DNA of 64,000 bases from Trema orientale (Eukaryota; Streptophyta; Magnoliopsida; Rosales; Cannabaceae): NCBI GenBank assembly GCA_002914845.1, contig JXTC01000173.1:306777-370776 (forward strand), given 5' to 3'. Positions 37,367-48,422 of the stretch are shown one piece after another. Every line of letters starts with the position of its first letter. Position 1 is the first letter of the stretch. The notes beneath the pieces were generated by a model. That model was not told the origin of the DNA. It was given only the letters and a program-made list of their open reading frames with translations, and made no database searches. A program made the position numbers and the translations under genes.

Positions 37367-37774
37367 GGAAATTAGGCCTTATACATCATTTTTAGAAAAA
37401 TAAAAATATTGATAAATACAGTGGGAGGTGTCTTTTGTAGATTTGGTACATTTTACTAGAAAAATGTCATTTAAAAAAAATTAGAAAAATACCATTTTTA
37501 AAATAGTAATTAATGACCAGTAACTAATTTTTAGAAACTGGTAACTAGTAAACAAAGGTATTTATAACTAATATATAACTGGTAATTGGTAACCAGTAAC
37601 TAGTTTTCAGAAATTGGTAACTATTAACCATTTTAAAAATGATATTTTCCTAAAAAAATTTTAAAAAGTGATATTTTTCTAATAAAAATCGTATGGAAAT
37701 TTTTTTAAAAAAAAAGATCGACCTCCATATTTTTGTAATTCTTTTAGGTTTTTATTGGTAAAAGTGTTAAAAAC
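37367..37774. repeat. foldback element, family F1, copy 2
   Basis: Same start (GGAAATTAGGCCTT), core (ACCAGTAACTAG, GGTAACTA) and end (GGTAAAAGTGTTAAAAAC) as 24700-25104. Identity is substantial along the whole length with many small indels. Confidence 0.7.
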
Positions 37775-37849
37775 TTAAAAAAATGTACAAAAAAGGTCAT
37801 TTGGCCCAAATTAGTCCTACCTATGTCCTTTTATCTTCTTACAAAAAGC

Positions 37850-38190
37850 TAGGCTTGAAAAGTCGAAAAATTTCGGATGGGTTGAACTTTTTAAAAAAAT
37901 CAGATTTATTTAGAAATATATCATTTTTAAAAAGTTTATTTAAAAATATATTTAGAAAATACCACTTTTTCTTTAAAATTAGTATTTTTCAAAGATACTC
38001 AATGTCACCAGACTCTTTATATCAAATAACTTGACCGATCATCTCAATAACCTTATCAATTTTACACCTCCAGTGGCTTGACTAGCTGGTTACATCAATT
38101 ACCTTATCAATTTGTAAAAGTGGTAATTTTTTTAAATAAATCTGGAATTTTTTAGGAAAAAAATTAAAATGTAAGGTTATTTAAAAAATT
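37850..38190. repeat. foldback element, family F2, copy 2
   Basis: Arms ATTTATTTAGAAATATATCA on the left and AAATAAATCTGGAATTTTTT on the right enclose a core of AACCTTATCAATTT and GGTTACATCAATTACC words, like 34829-35220. Confidence 0.5.
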
Positions 38191-38269
38191 TGAAATCTTA
38201 CTATATAAAATAATATTTTCCCTTTTTCAAACACGTCTATGAAATAATTAGGATTTTTTTATGAGAACT

Positions 38270-38455
38270 GTCCCTTTTTCACCTCATTTTGATAAATGGT
38301 CTTTTTTTTTTAATCCTTTTTTCACTTCATTTTGATAAATGGTCCTTTTTTTTTAATCCTTTTTTCACTTCATTTTGATAAATGGTCTCTCTTTTTTTTT
38401 AATCCTTTTTTCACTTCATTTTGATAAATGGTCTTTTTTTTTTTTAATCATTTTG
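38270..38455. repeat. minisatellite, four ~44-bp units
   Basis: Four tandem copies of a unit containing CACTTCATTTTGATAAATGG followed by a T run and AATCC, starting near 38277, 38322, 38366 and 38412. The T runs vary in length, as expected from slippage. Confidence 0.9.
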
Positions 38456-38471
38456 CCAAAGGGACGCATCT

Positions 38472-39441
38472 TTTTTGTTAGGAAGTTTTAAATTCATCAA
38501 TAATTGGACTATGTACATTCATTTTTTTTCTAAATTACAAAAGATTTGTTTTATTCTTTTGTTTTTTTTTTTTTGGTTATATTCATTATATTCCAAAATT
38601 ACCTTTGTTTACTTTGGACATTTCTTATTTTGTTATAATAATTATGGAAACAATATATATGAGCTTGAAGCCATTATTAATTAAACTTTATTGTGCTTAA
38701 ATAATGTTGATTTTTTTTAATTCAAGTTCTTTTTTATTTTTTTAATCATCCACTAGTTTTATTATATATTGTTGCCTTCACATTTTCACGTTTTCTTTTT
38801 TTTTTTTTTTTCAAAAAGATGAGTATGAAAATTTTGATCAAAATAATATGTTATATAAAAGAAAACAAAATCTAAAATGATATTTATCTTTCTCTTTTAT
38901 TTCTTTTATTTTATTTTGGCTATCTCAAAAACTCATAATCATAATCATAATATACTTTTTTTCCCTCTTCTCCAGTCGCACAGTCTCAATTTGGATAAGC
39001 GTTTATGCTCTCTAATATGTTCTACTATATATATACAAATATTTGTTAACACACCGTGTCTAATATATAAATTAAGAATTTCATTTCCATTAAAAAAAGA
39101 ATATCATTGCAAAAAGATTTTTTATAATTTTTTTCTTATAGATATATATATCATCGCGACATTTTCTTCTAATTTGTTTTAAAAATTGTATATTTGTGGA
39201 TCTAGTTTTCTTTCTTTCTTGTATATTTGATAATTAATTTCCTTATAGGGTATAAGCAATTTCATAAGTTTTTTTTTTTTCTTAGATAAAACTGGCGATT
39301 CACTTTTATGTAACCATAATGAGTGCATTGAATTCTTAGATTGTCTTTTTTGGCAATTCTAATAATAGGTAAATTTGTAACTAAAAAAATAAATGTACAT
39401 AGTCAAATTATTGATGGATTTTAGAACCTCTCTTTTTGTTT
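38472..39441. mobile_element. Mutator-like TIR element, second copy of the GGAAGTTYTAAAT family
   Basis: The element spans about 38481-39432. The left end GGAAGTTTTAAATTCATCAA and the inverted right end AGAGGTTCTAAAATCCATCA continue in similarity for about 50 bp (GACTATGTACATT). The flanks TTTTTGTTA (38472-38480) and TTTTTGTTT (39433-39441) match at 8 of 9 bases. It has the same TIR family as 14818-16555. No transposase. Confidence 0.7.
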
Positions 39442-39772
39442 GGTAAATGACTATTTATCAATATATCAATTTTATATCAATTATATCAATTTTTATATAT
39501 CAATATATATGTTAATTTTGATACTAAGTACATCAATATATCTCTCTTTTTTTAATTGTTTTGATATAATGATATACAATATACAGAAACTGATATACCC
39601 AACTATTTTACAAAATTTTTTAATATATCCTGTGATTTGCTATATAGTGTTTGAAAAAAGGATATTTATTGAACAATGACAAAAAAAATTCAGTTATTTT
39701 GCTAAGAATCCTAATAATTAATACGTGACTTCCTTACCAAGTCCAGACAAAGCCCATGTGTACAAATTATAA

Positions 39773-39962
39773 ATAAGTTTTGGGCGCGTCTACAGTAGGG
39801 GCGCCCCTACGTAGGGCCCTGTCTATTCACCGTTGGATGGGAATTTGTATATAAATAGATTCTCCACAGATTCCCGTTATTCCCCACAGATTCCCATCCA
39901 ACGATAATTAAGGCATGACCCTACGTAGGGACGCCCCTACCGTAGCTATCCCCATAAGTTTT
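39773..39962. mobile_element. 172-bp Mutator-type MITE, copy 2, 9-bp TSD
   Basis: The element spans 39782-39953. The TSD ATAAGTTTT is exact at 39773-39781 and 39954-39962. It is the same length as the copy at 33491 and differs at about ten positions, all transitions. Confidence 0.9.
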
Positions 39963-40100
39963 TGGTCTACTTTTGTGTAATTTTATTTATTTTTTTCTTT
40001 TTCCAGTTGAGAGTCGATATCTATATGTTAGAATTCATTAAGATTGGATTAAGGTTTCCAATGTTTCAGTTTAAAATTTCTTTAGTTGGTTTTCCTTTTT

Positions 40101-40475
40101 NNNNNNNNNNNNNNNNNNNNNNNNNNNNNNNNNNNNNNNNNNNNNNNNNNNNNNNNNNNNNNNNNNNNNNNNNNNNNNNNNNNNNNNNNNNNNNNNNNNN
40201 NNNNNNNNNNNNNNNNNNNNNNNNNNNNNNNNNNNNNNNNNNNNNNNNNNNNNNNNNNNNNNNNNNNNNNNNNNNNNNNNNNNNNNNNNNNNNNNNNNNN
40301 NNNNNNNNNNNNNNNNNNNNNNNNNNNNNNNNNNNNNNNNNNNNNNNNNNNNNNNNNNNNNNNNNNNNNNNNNNNNNNNNNNNNNNNNNNNNNNNNNNNN
40401 NNNNNNNNNNNNNNNNNNNNNNNNNNNNNNNNNNNNNNNNNNNNNNNNNNNNNNNNNNNNNNNNNNNNNNNNNNN
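40101..40475. other. assembly gap (375 N)
   Basis: A run of N. Any reading frame drawn across it is meaningless. Confidence 1.
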
Positions 40476-42350
40476 TATTATAGCAGATTAGATTAAATTG
40501 AATTAGATTAGATATGCTTAGTCTTATTTTTTGTCTAGTAATAGTGCTAGATTGGATTAAGATTATATGGAATGTGACTACTTTTAATTAAATTTAAATC
40601 ACATGTATTGAAACAAAAGTTTTAGTAAACTAGTTGGGATATATAGCATTATCTAGCATTGAAATATGCAAAAAATATGAGGGCTACTAATAATGATGTG
40701 GGATTAATAATCCCATATTTTTGAATTTGACTATTTATCCCACTCAAATAGGACTAATAAATCAACCACTGTCACTTGTAGCCGACCACCATCGATCCTA
40801 ATCCCAATCTTGATCCTAGCCACACTTCCACTGCCAATCCGGTCATTTTGACCATTTTTTCACTTGCGGTCGAAAAATTTCGATTCCAGTCAAATAATGA
40901 TCGGTTCTCACTTTGTCTTTTTTGATATGATTGAAAATTTTTGGCCGAGTTCGAATTGGGGGTATTTTTAAAATTCTAATTTATTAATAAATAAAAATAT
41001 CATAATTTATAAATAATTTATAATTTGTCTTTTTTTTCAATCTTTAAATGAGGATCAAAATTAATAATAATCCATTTATTATTATTATTCCAATCTTAGT
41101 TTAATGCACCAAAACAAGGGCATAGGCTATGAGCTAAAGCATACGCTTATTACGATACAATAAGTGCAATATACTTTTATGCGTTAGAAGATAATATTTT
41201 CATTGTATTTTTTATATGACTTTTGTTTGATATGTATAAATTTTAACCTTGTATTCTGTACAATATCGTGGATAAATTAAAACATACAAACAAAAGCGAA
41301 GCTACCTTGACCCACTCGAAGCCACCATGTTTAGCATTTTCGCTCAAAAATTAACACCTTTTCATTTATATAAAATAAAATTTTTAATTCCTATTTATAT
41401 ATAATAAATTGTACCATATTCACATAAACAGTTAAGGAGAGCCATATTTGTACCCCCACATAATTATTAAGGCACCCATAAAATAGATAAAAAAATAAGT
41501 GAGGATAAGAAATCAAAAGTCATATTAAAAGTACACCAAACACGACCTTTAAAACTAAATTTATCCTTGCAAATTCATGAACTAAAATAAATTAGTTTTT
41601 CGATTTTTAGGATAAAAAGATTAAATCATTCAACCAAAAACTATGAGAGAAACAAATAACTAACATGAGAAAATGAAACACAAGATGTTAGAAAAAAAAT
41701 TAAAAAATAAATCAAAGTAAACTTGGTATAAAGCAAAAAAATTTCATTTCTTCTTTTTTAATTTAACATTAAAGAGATTAGCAAAGAAATTATAACTGGA
41801 AGATGAATTACACATAAAAAGAAATTTTTAAAAAAATAATAATGCAAATGATGGAAGAAATTTGGAATGAGAATGTTCCTGGGAAATATTGAAAAGGAAG
41901 GAGAGATGAAAATGGGATTTTCTTTCCCCTTAAATTATATCTTTTAGTCATTTTATTGATTAATGTAGTAACTTTTATGTGAACTTGGAGTATATATATA
42001 ATCTCCCGTAGTTAAAATTAAAGTCTGAGTTGAAAAAAGACATTTTTATCCTTTAAACTCATAAAATAATAAAAAAATATTAATAAAAATAACAAAAACT
42101 ATGAAGAAAAAAAAACAAAAACAAAAAGATAAAAAAGGTCACATAACAGGGATAAAAATAGCTACGCCCCTTGACCTCGACCACATTACTCCATCTCATT
42201 GATTACCATGTCTGCTCTATTTCTCTATCATTTTGAGATGTGCAACTTTGCAATTGCTTTGTTTCTTTCTTTTGTTTTTTAGCTATTGCCTTTCTTTATT
42301 GTTGTTTTTCATTTTAATTGTTTTCAGTAATTGAAACTTTTTTCAGGTTT
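40476..42350. other. AT-rich intergenic sequence, no gene seen
   Basis: No coding signal. Short runs of TTAT/ATT repeats lie near 41075. Confidence 0.55.
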
Positions 42351-42523
42351 AATAATCAGTAGGATTTAAAAAAGTCTTCCCATTTTGCCCTTTTTCTCTC
42401 TAAGGAATCTTGGCAATCTGAGGAACCCTAGTATTGCCGCCAGGGTGATCTTGAGTCGTTTCTTTAGGAAACGTTTGGTTTAAGTGGTTTCGTTTAGTCT
42501 GTGATCGTGATTTTGTTTGGAGT

Positions 42524-44266
42524 ATGGCTCTTGAGGAGATTTCAAGTTTATGTGCTGAATTAAATTTAGATGATGATGATGGTCCTGTGGTCAAGATGGA
42601 TGCGCAGATTTATTCATAAGGGAGGGAACATATGGAGTTTTGTTTGGTTGGTAAAATTTTGGGTAATCGGGTAGCGAACAATGAGGGATTGAGAAGGGTT
42701 ATGACGAATGTTTGGAGAGTTCCTAATTCCTTTTGTGTAGATGCTATGAATATTCCGAATATGTTTATGCTATCCTTTAGAAGTGTGGCCGATCGTCAAA
42801 GAATTTTGTCGGGGAGACCTTGGCTGTTTGAAAACCAAATCTTATCTCTTATCAAGCCTAGAAGGATTAGGGATCTAAAAGCTTTGGATTTTAATTTCGT
42901 CTCTTTCTGGATTCAACTGCTTAACGTGCCTATTGCGTGCATGCATGAGAACTGTGCTCGCTTTTGGGGTTCGAAGATTGGAATTCTAGAAGATGTCGAA
43001 GTGGTTGGTGGTAGTATGCGAGTTTGGGTTAAGATTAATATCACTAAGCCTCTTCAGAGGGAGCTTCGCTGTTTTATAGAGGAAACTCAGGATGTTGTTT
43101 CTTTGTTATTTCTTTATGAATGGCTGCCAGAGTTCTGCTTCTTTTGTGGCACTATTGGCCACCGCGTCCGAGATTGTTCGAAGTGTGATGATGATAATCG
43201 CTCATCGGGTGGTGGGGTGAAGTTTCGTTTTGGGTTATGGTTAAAGGCTTCTAATCCTGGATCAAAAGTTTGGTTAGAGTCCGATCAAGACATGGTTCGA
43301 CGTAACACATCTCGTAATTATAATCCTAGACGTCAAGTTTCGATACTTTCTTCTTCGGTCCGGGGTTCTTTATTAAGGGAGGATAGTCCGGCACACATTG
43401 GTGAAATGAGAGAGATTGAAGAGGAGATGGTCCTATATAGTGTTTCTACAGTAGAAGATTTGGCAAAGAGAAAGGATTTAGAATTCAATCAACAACACAG
43501 TATCTCGCCCGTGTTGGTTTCTAAGAGTAGTACTGGTTTATTTGATGCAGATAGAGGAAAGATTTTGCGTGGAGCTGATATGGTTTTGGTTTCGAATGAT
43601 GAAAACTTTTCTCTGATTCAAGCCCAGGTTGGTGAGGCCTCGATTGAGACGGGTGTTAAGGGGAAGAGCGTTATTAAATCATTACCAGAATTAGAAGTGG
43701 GGGGGGGGGGGTCTGAATTAGATTTGCGCAAGGGTATAGAGAGCGATCCGGTCATAGATACGTTGGCGGTAGAACAAGCTTCTAGTTCGGCTCTCCTGAT
43801 CGATACACTTGGTGCGACCCATTCTGCTCATTCCTCGATTATCTTTGGGGCTTCAGAAAATTTGGTAAAAGTGATGGTGGATGAGGATCAAGTGTTAGCT
43901 AATTCAACTCGGTGTTTTGCTATCAAGTCCAAGTCTAATAGGAGAAAGGTGGCTCCTCGTAGAAAGAATAAGAAGTTTTCTCCAAAGGGTAAATGTTCTG
44001 ATTCTATGAATAAAAGCCCTATTCGAAGTTTTCCTGCTTCTGGTTTAAGAGTTGGCAGGTCTTCATTTTTGTCGCCAAGAAAGAAGACTTTCTCACCTAA
44101 GAAGCCAGATACACAGATGGAGATTGGTTCATCACCAAATTTTGTTAGTGGTTCTAAGCGACGACTTTTTGAGGAGGAGGTGGTAATTATGTCTGGTGGG
44201 AAAAAACAGAAATGTGATGTTGTAATGGCAGGTTCTCACTCTATAATGACGAGTCCTGGTTCTTAG
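42524..44266 (+). pseudogene. LINE ORF1: DUF4283 and CCHC zinc-knuckle protein, one nonsense codon
   Basis: The ATG at 42524 opens MALEEISSLCAELNLDDDDG. The same frame runs to 44266 with a single TAA at 42617-42619 (codon 32), so about 580 codons would otherwise be open. A DUF4283-type fold covers roughly 42640-43010 (LVGKILGNR, FRSVADRQRILSGRPWLF, SFWIQLLNVP). A CX2CX4HX4C knuckle, CFFCGTIGHRVRDC, lies near 43137-43178. The C-terminal half is basic and serine-rich with a run of ten or more G bases at about 43700. The protein would coat LINE RNA. An ATG at 42632 could start a shortened product that still has both domains. Confidence 0.85.
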
Positions 44267-44280
44267 GACTGCCGATCATT

Positions 44281-47200
44281 ATGAGTTGTCTTTGTTGGAA
44301 CGTCCAGGGGTTGGAAAACCCTGAGACAGTTGCGGCAGTTCGACGTCTTGTACGACACCATTCCCCTAGTCTAGTTTTTTATCCAAAACTAGATTAGCAG
44401 GAGTTAGGGCAGATAATTTCAAGTTCAAAGTGGGTTTCTCTAATTGCTTTGTAGTTAATAGTACTGGTAAAAGTGGAGGAATAATGTTGTTATAGAGAGA
44501 TGACTGGAATGTCACAATAAGGTCTTTTTCGAATGGTCATATTGATGCTACAGTGGTAGGGGGAGGTGGATTTCTTTGGCATTTTACTGGGTTCTATGGC
44601 AATCCCACACCGTCAGACCGTCATTTTTCATGGAGTCTCCTTCGTGAGCTTCGGGGTATTGATTCTTTACCTTGGTTATGTGGGGGGGACTTTAATGAAA
44701 TATTATCTATGAAGGAAAAAATTGGTGGTAATGAGAGGTCTTCCTCAGCTATTTTCACTTTCCATGATGTTCTAGTCGACTGTGGACTCGTTGATTTGGG
44801 TTTTACTGGTCCTATGGTTACTTGGCTTAATAAAAGAGGGGGAAGTGCAAGCATTCAGGAGCGTCTGGACAGATTTGTTTGTAATGAAGATTGGAAAGGA
44901 GCTTTCCCTTTATGTCGGGTTGATCATTTAGATTTTTTGATTGAATCAGATCATTGCCCACTACTTCTCCACGCTCATGTCGACATGCAGCGTAAAGAAA
45001 TTAAAGAGGAGTGACCTTTTCGTTTTGAGCCATTTTAGCTGAAAGAAGATGAGTGTAAGGTAGTTATTGAGGAGAGTTGGAATCGAGACTGTGAGGTAAG
45101 TAGTCATACTGGGTTTTTCAGTCCTAAATGTATACTTCAACATTGTGGTGGTGCTCTTTCTAGTTGGAGTGAAGAAAAATTTGGGAGATGGCAGAAGAGG
45201 ATTTCTGAAACTCAAACTCGTCTGAATGATCTTTCCTTAAGTGCACAAAATCCGGGTATTTTGAAGCGAATCAAAAAGTTGGAGAAGGAGCTTGAGGTGC
45301 TATTATATCGTAAAAAATCTTATTAGCGTCAACATTCCAGGGCAGATTGGCTTAAGGATGGGGATCGTAACACGAAGTACTTTCACTCTAGGGCCTCAAA
45401 TAGGAAACGAAAAAATGTTATTTCTCACATTAAAACGAACAAAGGTGTTTGGTTTGAAAAAGAGGAGGATATTGTTCAGGAATTGGAACGTTATTTTTCG
45501 AATCTCTTTTGTAGCAATCACCCATCACAAGGAGATATCCTTCGAGGTACTATGCATATTAGACATTCTTTGTCTAATGAGGATATGTTAACGCTCTCTC
45601 AACCATTTACTAGAGAGGAAGTGTCGAGGGCTTTGAAGTGCATAGGTCCTCATAAAGCCCTAGGATCGGATGGTTTTCACGTATGTTTCTTTCAAGAAAA
45701 TTGGAGTATGGTAGGCCCAAATGTGATAAGTGCTTGTTTGCAGGTTCTTAATAAGGGTTTTTCAATAGAAGCGGTGAATGATACAAACCTGGTTTTAATT
45801 CCTAAGAAGAAAAATCCTGAGCGCATCGGTGAATTTCATCCTATTGGTCTTTGTAATGTAGTTTACAAGCTCATTACGAAGACCATTGCTAATAGGTTGA
45901 AGTTGGTTCTCCCAGGGGTAATTTCAAGTAATCAGAGTGCTTTTGTTCCTGGCCGTCTAATAACAGATAATGTTGTGGCAGCATTCGAAATCCTTCATTC
46001 CCTTCATAAACGATCCAATGGTACAAAAGGTTTTATGGCTCTGAAATTGGACATGAGCAAAGCATATGACCGCGTAGAATGGGATTTCCTTATTGCGGTT
46101 ATGGAAAGAATGGGTTTTCCTTGTCATTGGTGTTCTCTAGTTTATAATTGCATTTCCACTTCCCGCTTTGCTTTTTGTGTTAATGGATAGATTCAGGGCC
46201 ATGTTAACCCATCTCGGGGTCTTCGCCAAGGTTGTTCTCTCTCACCTTATTTGTTTCTGTTATGTGCTGAAGCGTTATCTTCACTTTTGTGGGACGCTGA
46301 GGAAAAGTCTGAGATTATGGGATTTGCTTGTTCTCACTCTGGGCCTAGAGTGAGTCATTTATTTTTTGCTGATGATTCCCTTATTTTTTCAAGAGCTTGC
46401 ACTTCAGATAGCCAGAAACTTAAGGAGATCCTAGATATTTACGAACGAGCCTCTGGTCAAAGTATAAATTTGGAGAAGTCAGCAATCACTTTTAGTCCAA
46501 ATGTGCTAGAGAGACAAAGGGCAAACATTTTATCAGTTCTTGGTCTAAATCGTGTTCAATCCCATGATATTTATCTTGGACTCCCCACAGTTGTAGGCAG
46601 GAGTAAGTACAAGATTTTCTCTTCTGTTAAAGATCGGTTGTGGAAAAAAGTCAAAGGTTGGAAGAGGAGTTTGTTTTCAGCAGAAGGGTGTGAAGTTCTT
46701 GTCAAGGCTGTTTTGCAGGCGGTTCCGTGCTATGTGATGAGTATTTTTAAACTTCCACAGTCTCTCTGTAATGATCTCCGATCGATTCTAATTAGATTTT
46801 GGTGGGGCTCCTCCAACAGAAATAAGAAGATAGCTTGGCTTCGTTGGGAACAGCTTTGTCTCCCTAAAGCGCTAGGTGGATTGGGTTTTCGCGATCTTCA
46901 TTATTTTAACTAGGCTCTAATTGCGAAATAAGCTTGGCGAATTATCCAGAACCCTGGTTCACTGCCTCTAGTATTCTTAAGAATAAATATTTTCGTGATA
47001 CGGTTTTTTTAGAGGCTAAGGATAAGGCTGGTTCTTCTTTCCTTCGGAAGAGTATTCTTTGGGGTCATGAACTGTTAGGTAAAGGAATTCGATGGAGGAT
47101 CGGTGATGGTGAATCTGTTCGAGTAAAAGAGGACCCCTGGATACCGAGGCCTATATTACTCGTCCTCTAGAACCGGATATTAAAGTGTCCTCCCTTTTAT

Positions 47201-48374
47201 TGGGACCGGGTATTTGAAATGAAACTCTAATCTGCCGCACCTTCAATGTTTTAAATACAAAGTTAATTCTATCCATCCCTTTAGGTGCAGGTTTGCACAA
47301 TGACCAGTTAATTTGGCATTATGATGCTTCTGGCCAGTATAAAGTGAAAAGTGGCTATCATGTCCAGCAGAGGGAAAGGATTTCTGTGATGGGACCAAGC
47401 TATTCTTTTCTTCCCAAATGGTGGAGAGCGCTGTGGTCGTTGCCTATTCCTCCTAAAATCAAAGTTTTTATGTGGCGGGTCTTCTTCGATGCTTTACCGT
47501 CAGCTGTGAATCTTTTAAAGCATCAAATTGGGATTGATCCGAGCTATAAACGTTGTGGTGAGTCTTTGGAATCTACTAGTCATGCCCTTTTTCTTTGTAA
47601 GCACTCGAAACTTGTGTGGAAAGAACTTGATTGGTGGCACCTCTTAAAAGATAAGGTTAGGGGTCAGCTTCCTGATATTTTGTTAGCGATGTTCCAATTA
47701 CTCAACAGAAATTTGTTTCCGCTTTTTTGTACGGTCCTTTGGAGCCTTTGGTTTGAAAGAAATAAGGTGGTTCACAGTGGTTGCGAAAGAAATGCTAGCC
47801 TGGTTTCCTCTTATTCTTGCTTGAGTTTTCTGCAGGTCCGGTTTTTGTCAATAGCAACTCTAATGCTAACGGTCGGTTTCTTTCTCACTGGCGTTACCCC
47901 CCTTCAGGGAGACTTAAGTTGAATGCGGATGCTTCAGTTATTAATAATGTTTCAATGATCGGCTTAGGAGATATTTTGCATGATCACAATGGGTTGGTGG
48001 TTGGATGCTTCTCTAAGACTTATCGGGGTTCCCTTTCGGTTGAGGATGCCGAGCTTGTGGCGATTCGTGAAGCTCTCCTTTGGGGTGTCCAGCATGGGTG
48101 GCAAATTGATGAAGTTGAAAGTGACTCTCTTCGAGCTATTCAGAGTATCTCTTCTCCTTTACCACTGGCCCATAATGCAAACATTATTTCAGATATTGTT
48201 TCTTTATTTGTTCAAGTCAATTGTGGTTCTTGTCATCATATTTCACGTGAGTGTAATATGGTGGCCCACTCTTTGGCGAAAGTTGCTGTTAACTTGTCTA
48301 AGGATATGTCTTGGATTGATTCTAGTCCTTGTTTTATCTCTACTTTTGTACTTTCTGATTTTTCAGTTGAATAA
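44281..48374 (+). pseudogene. LINE ORF2: endonuclease, reverse transcriptase, zf-RVT and RNase H, broken
   Basis: The start MSCLCWNVQGLENPE at 44281 marks the endonuclease, with GGDFNEIL near 44685 and ESDHCPLL near 44945. The RT keeps LKLDMSKAYDRVEW (near 46045), PSRGLRQGCSLSPYLF and LFFADDSLIF (near 46360), so the catalytic aspartates remain. The zf-RVT lies at about 47450-47620 (PPKIKVFMWR ... HALFLCKHSKLVW). RNase H lies at 47920-48290 with NADAS, AELVAIREAL and ESDS. In-frame stops lie at 44493, 45012, 45036, 45324, 46188, 46911 and 46929. The frame shifts near 44375, 46960, 47155 and 47820. The former catalytic ETK Glu appears lost (SKTRL). Confidence 0.88.
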
Positions 48375-48422
48375 AAGTTGAGCTTTTTTCCTTTAAAAAA
48401 AAAAAATAATCAGTAGGATTTA

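Larger units (their letters stand above)
42351..48422 (+). mobile_element. full-length L1-type LINE with perfect 18-bp TSD
   Basis: The TSD AATAATCAGTAGGATTTA is exact at 42351-42368 and 48405-48422. Between them lie a leader (42369-42523), ORF1 (42524-44266), ORF2 (44281 to 48374) and an A tail (about 48395-48406). The element is about 6.0 kb and complete from leader to tail, but stops and frameshifts make it inactive. The domain order (ORF1 with CCHC knuckle; ORF2 endonuclease, RT, zf-RVT, RNase H) is that of plant L1 LINEs. Confidence 0.95.

Noticed and set aside
38270-38455. CRISPR-like array
   Set aside because: Repeat units abut with only variable T runs between them; there are no unique spacers. 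It is a minisatellite in a plant genome.
39962-40496. 173- and 136-codon ORFs across the gap
   Set aside because: Most of their length is N; they are artefacts of the assembly gap.
47980-48381. 133-codon ORF overlapping the LINE end
   Set aside because: It is a shifted frame of the RNase H region; the overlapping frame 47817-48374 holds the RNase H motifs.
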